Shown here one piece after another: positions 58,929-64,000 of a stretch of DNA of 64,000 bases. Source of the DNA: Bryum argenteum (Eukaryota > Streptophyta > Bryopsida > Bryales > Bryaceae); assembly GCA_037043015.1 (NCBI GenBank), contig CM073322.1, positions 11,295,601 through 11,359,600 of the forward strand, read 5' to 3'. Under the pieces are notes generated by a model. The model saw only the letters and a program-made list of their open reading frames with translations, was not told the origin of the DNA and did no database searches. A program made the translations under genes and the position numbers. Position 1 is the first letter of the stretch. Each line of letters begins with the position of its first letter.

Positions 58929-59915
58929 GGTGGAGCCACACCTGCAAGTTTATCAATGATTCGGGTGCTGGAATTTTAGCAAGTGGGCTCACTTTTTGCA
59001 TTTCCAGCCTTCGATGAGACTATTCAGCATTCCTTTTTGACGGGAAGTCGTATTAGAATCTTGAGAAATTCTTATCCATATACAAATCAATTTTGTTGTC
59101 ACGCAGACCTCTGGTTACTCTACTTTTTGGATACAATACTCAATAACAGTGATGCGTTTGCTTTCTTTTTGTGTGATATTGTATGTAGAGGAACAGTCAT
59201 TGTTGACAAATTTGGCAGAAAATTGAACGAGGACATTCTCACAGTATGATTCGGCATACAATCATGGTAAAGAGTACATTACCCTTTTTTAGAAGCCATT
59301 TGAGATCACTTTTTCACAAGCTTGTTCAGTACAGTGGCTAGTGAATACTGTTGACTCAAGGAGCCAGGAATGAGGCCAGGAACCTCGGCATGCCGCCCTT
59401 GTCCCGAATCACCTGCTATCATAAATACCGACACATTACAGTACTTGGGGAAATACTGGCAGCTTTCAAGGCTACATGTAGTTCAGTAGAAAGTGGTATA
59501 GATCACCACAGGACTCCACAGTCTTTGTGAGTGTATACTGGAGTCGAACATTCTCATACTGGTCAGTTCTTTGACGAAGGAATCAATCTATCTTACGATT
59601 ATCTTACGATTTATCTCCAATTGTTCATACTGTTAACATTCTTATGCTGACAAGGTACGACCCTGAAAGTGGCAATGGTTCCAAGATAGGAAAGGCATCG
59701 CGTTAGTTCCTCACTCCACTAAGAGGAATCATCATCAATGCGAGCATTTTGTCGCATTTCTAACCTTGTTCGATTAATAGGCAAATGTAGAATATTGCCG
59801 ACATACTGTACCAGCACTAAAGCTGGAAGTGTCTACAGCATAGGAGCTGTTGACCTAGGGCTGTGACATTTTACATTCATGTGAAAATATTTTTCATGGA
59901 TGCACAGTTCTTTGT
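58929..59915. other. CTP synthase 3' untranslated region and flank
   Basis: No further coding exon is needed after the TAA at 58926-58928. No strong poly-A signal stands out. Short frames here are not gene-like. Confidence 0.4.
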
Positions 59916-59916
59916 A

Positions 59917-59971
59917 CTGTTTTCTTGCAGGAAAGACTACTTTTACTGTAGTCTCTCTCGCAAGAAAACAG
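59917..59971. other. miRNA-like hairpin
   Basis: Arms 59917-59940 (ctgttttcttgcaggaaaga-ctac) and 59948-59971 pair over 24 positions with three mismatches around a 7-base loop. The short loop is atypical for a plant miRNA precursor; it may be a small MITE or a terminator-like structure. Confidence 0.5.
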
Positions 59972-60046
59972 AAGTTATGAAGCTCTGTCTTCGATTTTAT
60001 TGAAGCCTTCGATATGTTTTAAGTGCAGCGGTTGCACTGGTGCATC

Positions 60047-60094
60047 GACCCCAAGTGGCACAGTAGATGCGCGTCTTCTGTGCCACTTGGGGTC
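60047..60094. other. Perfect 17-bp stem hairpin
   Basis: gaccccaagtggcacag (60047-60063) and its exact complement at 60078-60094 enclose a 14-base loop. Confidence 0.7.
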
Positions 60095-60636
60095 TACTCG
60101 CCCTGTATACTTAGACCACATATGTACTAGTGATGGAAAAAATCTTCTGAGGTCATCTTGAGAAATGAATCTATGAACTCTTGGACGTAGGGTAAGTACA
60201 TCTATTTTCAGACACTTGAGCCATTCACCATACTTGGAGTCATGACACATGCAATTTACTATTTTTAGGGACTAGCAAATAGAAAAGATAAGATTTCCCT
60301 ATTCTTGTGGTACTTTAGCACTTACATATTTAAGTACAAAGTCTAGAAGTGACTAATATAATAAACCTATAGTCGTTCACCTTATTGCATGTACACATGA
60401 AGAACATACTACCCAAGGATCTCTATACTACTTCTAACTGTGCAAATTATGCAAAGACTTGAAACGGATATTTAACTAATTATGGACTAATTCCGAACTT
60501 ATGGATATTTTCACTAAAAACATAAGTATCAAAATGTATGGCAGATTAATAAATAATAGAAAACCAAGCAAGATATATTGAAAATCAAGCATTATATATT
60601 GAAAAGTGCATGTAAAACAAAAAACTATCTAAATTA

Positions 60637-61516
60637 TATCGGCCGAAGGCCAATACAACTAAAACCGCTAAACCTTGAACCCTAAACCCCAAACCCTAAA
60701 CCCTAAACCCTAAACCCTAAACCCTAAAGACCCTGAACCCTAGACCCTAAACCCCGAACCTTAGACCGTAGACTACAGTTCCCGTCCCCAACCCACATTA
60801 GCTGAAATTCTGTATCGGACGGCCGCCGATAGAAGCCCAAGGAATATGACGAAGTAGTAGTAACAATATCAGAACTCAGCTTAGAAAAGGAATCCAAAAG
60901 GTTGCACACTCATTCATACACAGATCAATATGATTCAGAGGGATACATGGATACAATGCCATGAACAGAAAAGTCCAATATCGGCCGCCAGCCGAGAAAA
61001 GCGGAGTACATTAAAAGTGTACGATACAATGATCGCTACATTAAAGAGAGAGTAGGATATAGTGTATCGGAAAGCCATAGGTAGCTAAGTCACATATCGG
61101 CCGCCAGCCGAGAAACAGTAAACTATAGAGAAGGAGAAAGTACAACAAAGCAACCAATAAACGCTACAATCGTGAAAACGATGAATATACTCCAATCAAC
61201 TGTCATGGATAGGGAAGACCGAAAACAAGAGTAAAGGAATGAACTGTAGCATATTGATAATGAAGAGTATGGCAAAGCAGAAACACAACGGGTATGCACG
61301 GATTATAGACACTAATCGCAGTAGTGGGGTGAGTCGGATAAGAACCAGCGGGTAGAGCGTGGTGTCGGCCGGCAGCCGATAGGAGGTCGGAGTTGCTGGT
61401 GGGAAAGCATATGAGATCAGTATCGGCCGGCAGCCGACAAGTGCAGAGCAGGTCCGTCATAGAGTGGGAGGATGCGAGGGAGGGTCACATGAAGCGTGTC
61501 GGCCAGAAGCCGATAC
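60637..61516. repeat. Cluster of seven quasi-palindromes, TATCGGCCGGCAGCCGATA type
   Basis: Copies at about 60637, 60813, 60979, 61094, 61365, 61421 and 61498, each 17-21 bp (for example atatcggccgccagccgaga; tcggccggcagccgata), spaced 55-270 bp apart in otherwise unremarkable DNA. Each can form a short GC-rich stem. They sit on the 3' side of the decayed DUF7869-like gene. The function is unknown. Confidence 0.8.
60679..60765. repeat. Interstitial telomeric repeat
   Basis: Five perfect CCCTAAA units at 60694-60728 with degenerate units on both sides. This is the canonical plant-type telomere unit (TTTAGGG on the other strand). Confidence 0.95.
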
Positions 61517-61630
61517 AAATGTTTGATGAACAGCTTAGAGAACAGCTCCAGCGGCCTCAAGGTTAGACATTGCAGCTGCAGCGGCCTGGTCGGGAATGAT
61601 ATGTGTAGCTGGTGGACCTTTCCTTGCATG

Positions 61631-63989
61631 TCACGGCATCCTATGAGAGAACAGAACAATGTTGACATTCACAATCTGAGGAAGACAAGGCTCCTTATGC
61701 CAGCGGCGAGTCCAGCACTCCCTAGCGATGATCGATTTTCCTTCCTTCTTAGCTCGCATAGGGGTCCACCATTCGATCTTGAAATTGCCATAGGTAGGAC
61801 CAGACGTTAGATCAACACACTCAAGACACACGCCCGACCCAGACAGGGGAAGGAAATGGTCGTCGCTGGGGCGGCATAAGACGAAGTCGCCAAGAAGAAC
61901 ATCACGGAATGGATTAAAGTTGAGCCTCGGTCGGTCTTTAGCAGGACCACAGTAAGGATAAGCATCTGCATCATCCTCAGGCGTAATGTCCTGTGAGAAA
62001 GAGGAGCTAGATCCAGAATCTTGGAGGCACGAGAATGATCACGAGTCCAGTCTGAAATAGGCCAAAATCCTTCTACAAGAACGTCAGGGGTAGACGGTAA
62101 TGGTGAATTGATCTCTCAGTTGATTCGCTCCCAGTAACCAACAGGTCCAACCATCTCCTCGCAGTAACGTCTGTTACGCGCCATACCGGACTTCCAGAAC
62201 TCAATGAACTTAGATATACCGTGCTTGATGAAACCCTGTTTGTCATTGCACTCCGAGGCACAAGCTTGCTCCTTCATAGAGTTCAACTTGTTGGGGTTCA
62301 CCTCCGTGACGCCCCATAACGGCTTAAATGGAACAGGACGTGGGTCGCCAGATGGAATTCTAGGTCTTCCTTGCTCGTCAGAAGTCCACATCTTGACGGG
62401 GGGACCGGGTGGGAGCCATGAAGAATCAGTGGATTTCCGCTTATACCTCATGACCGGCCAGCCGCGATCGTCACCGTCCTCTTCGACCCAGAACTTGAAA
62501 AGATGCATATCACCAAGTCCAACAATTTTGTTGACACCGTCGTGATGAAAGTCCTTGACGTAGGATTTGAAATCCGCAACCTCTTGAACGAATTCAGGAA
62601 TGAAGGCGACTGTCTTCTGCGAGTCCATAAAGGCTAGAACGTACGTGTTCTTCCGCTTGATGAGCTTAGAAAGGTAACTGAAATGGGCATCAATATCCTC
62701 GTGAGTGTGGCCAACAATGAGGAACCCAACAAAGGACCTCCTTAAAAATGCGCCGAAAGGATCAAAGAAAGAAAGCGAAGGCCATCACAAATCTGTTCTT
62801 ATTGTCCTTCGCGGAATTATCAAGTTGCAGGAATAGCTTACGCGGAAGCGGAACGAGCGGACGTCCAGGTTGTGAAGGACCGAATTGAGTCCCGGTGGCG
62901 GGTGGGATCGATCACGCAACACCTAGACTTTCCATGTAGCAAAGCTTGGAAGAAGGCGTTACGTGGAGGTGTGGGAAAGAGCTCCCGGGATTCACGTGCG
63001 GTGGCTTCTCAAGCGCTCGCGATACGACACAAAGAAGAGATGGTGAAGTTGGAATCCCCCGGCCAAAGCGTAGTGGAGTAGTGTGCGTACGCACCATCAC
63101 CGTGGCCGTGTGTCAACATGCCGGTAACAGAAACCGGAATCTGTCCAAGGCCAGCAGTGGCTTTTGTAATCCTCTGCATTCTGGGAATGGCCGTCTTCGT
63201 GGTATCCATCTTGTCATGGATTATACATAGAAACTCAGAGGGGTTCTCGCAGATCAAACTCCGCCCACCATATATATGGCGGCAGGCACGCTGATAATTG
63301 AGATGGCGATTCCGGTCATCGACTAATGCCTGCCATTCATCACAGCCCCTTGGGTACTTAGATATGCACTCCACAAGGAAGTCACACTCAGTACACTTCG
63401 AGAAGTCGCTCCCAAATGACTTTTAACCTCGACATTCTTGAAGTGGTTCTTCCGGCCGATGGTGGTGGAGAGAGACCGCTTATGGTGGCATTTGACATTC
63501 ACCTGGAAGGAGGAGATAAGGTAGGACGTTAACATCCAGGTCGACGCCTCCTATCGGCCGGTAGCCGACAGGAGTGCACTAACATAAGCAGGAACTAATC
63601 GCTAACGGAGTATCGGCTGGCAGCCGACAAGTAGCAGAGCATTGACTAGATAAGGCACGAAGGAATCGACAGAAGAAGCTAAAGCTGAGAGGTCTAATTG
63701 GAAATAACCAAAACATAGCAACCTAGTGTATCGGCCGGCAGCTGACATCGAGGACGAAGAGGAAATAAGAATGATTGGGACTTACTTGATTCACTTGCTC
63801 GCGCATGGTGTCCCAGTTGAGCGCAGATGGAACAACCTTCAGGTTGTCAACTCGCTTATTTCCAACAAGCCTGAACTCGTTAGGCATCTGGTCCGCATTC
63901 TCGTCAATAATCTTCTGCAGGGTTGCTCTGGCCTGAATCGTATGCGGGCGTGGACGAACAGCTCCAGAATTGCCATGCGATCCGCTCAC
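61631..63989 (-). pseudogene. DUF7869-like gene, frameshifted
   Basis: Minus strand, entering near the window edge. Exon 63989-63786 ends NWDTMREQVNQ before GTAAGT. An intron follows to about 63522 (acceptor TTCCAG). The next coding starts VNVKCHHKRSLSTTIGRK, then needs a shift to reach SDFSKCTECDFLVECISKYP and IHDKMDTTKTAIPRMQRITK. Further on come LFLQLDNSAKDNKNRFVMAF, a stop and shift, then FVGFLIVGHTHEDIDAHFS, and a long clean block MDSQKTVAFIPEF to VGPVGYWERIN (62628-62116). The C-terminal block EWWTPMRAKKEGK and RECWTRRWHKEP ends near 61631. QLDN-x-x-x-DNKNR plus GHTHEDIDA is typical of the family I know as DUF7869, common in non-seed plants and invertebrates; its function is unclear and possibly transposon-derived. 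At least three frame lesions are present. The 5' end may continue beyond the window. Confidence 0.65.
63552..63747. repeat. Three more TATCGGCCGGCAGCCGATA-type motifs inside an intron
   Basis: Copies at about 63552 (tatcggccggtagccgacag), 63611 (tatcggctggcagccgacaa) and 63729 (tatcggccggcagctgacat) all lie within the intron 63785-63523 of the DUF7869-like gene. Confidence 0.8.
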
Positions 63990-64000
63990 TGATCCACCCA

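Overview
The window is plant nuclear DNA. Its genes have GT-AG introns, it encodes a P-class pentatricopeptide-repeat (PPR) protein with a likely organelle presequence, and it carries an interstitial array of the plant telomere unit CCCTAAA at 60694-60728. A mostly AT-rich, gene-poor landscape surrounds a few GC-richer genes. Short introns (about 70-310 bp), a piggyBac-like element and a decayed gene of the DUF7869-like type make me lean to a non-seed land plant or streptophyte alga. That lineage call is inference; I cannot name the species.

Layout. 0.2-1.2 kb: a decayed single-pass membrane protein gene (minus strand) with a foldback element just upstream of its start. 2.1-3.5 kb: remains of a Tc1/mariner transposase and of a SWIM zinc-finger protein. 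4-41 kb: almost entirely repeats. These include a PIF/Harbinger-like MITE with TAA duplications, several foldback elements, a piggyBac-like element at TTAA with a related unoccupied copy elsewhere in the window, a hAT-like element with an exact 8-bp duplication, a TIR element of about 930 bp, and two large segmental duplications (26.8-30.7 kb and 36.5-40.9 kb). A possible fragmentary minus-strand gene lies at 15.6-16.4 kb. 42.4-42.8 kb: a small three-exon minus-strand gene for an acidic 94-residue protein, with duplicated exon modules.

46.8-58.9 kb is the genic core: an intronless PPR gene (minus), a Stowaway-like MITE, a two-exon gene (plus) whose product has a 15-residue tandem repeat, and a complete 22-exon CTP synthase gene (plus; 570 residues; every splice junction keeps frame). 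59-64 kb: CTP synthase 3' flank with two strong hairpins, the interstitial telomere array, then a frameshifted DUF7869-like gene (minus) flanked by ten copies of a quasi-palindrome close to TATCGGCCGGCAGCCGATA.

The genes are not an operon or pathway. CTP synthase makes CTP for nucleic acid and lipid synthesis, and the PPR protein probably binds organellar RNA. The rest of the interest lies in the density and structure of small inverted-repeat transposons and in two short uncharacterised genes.
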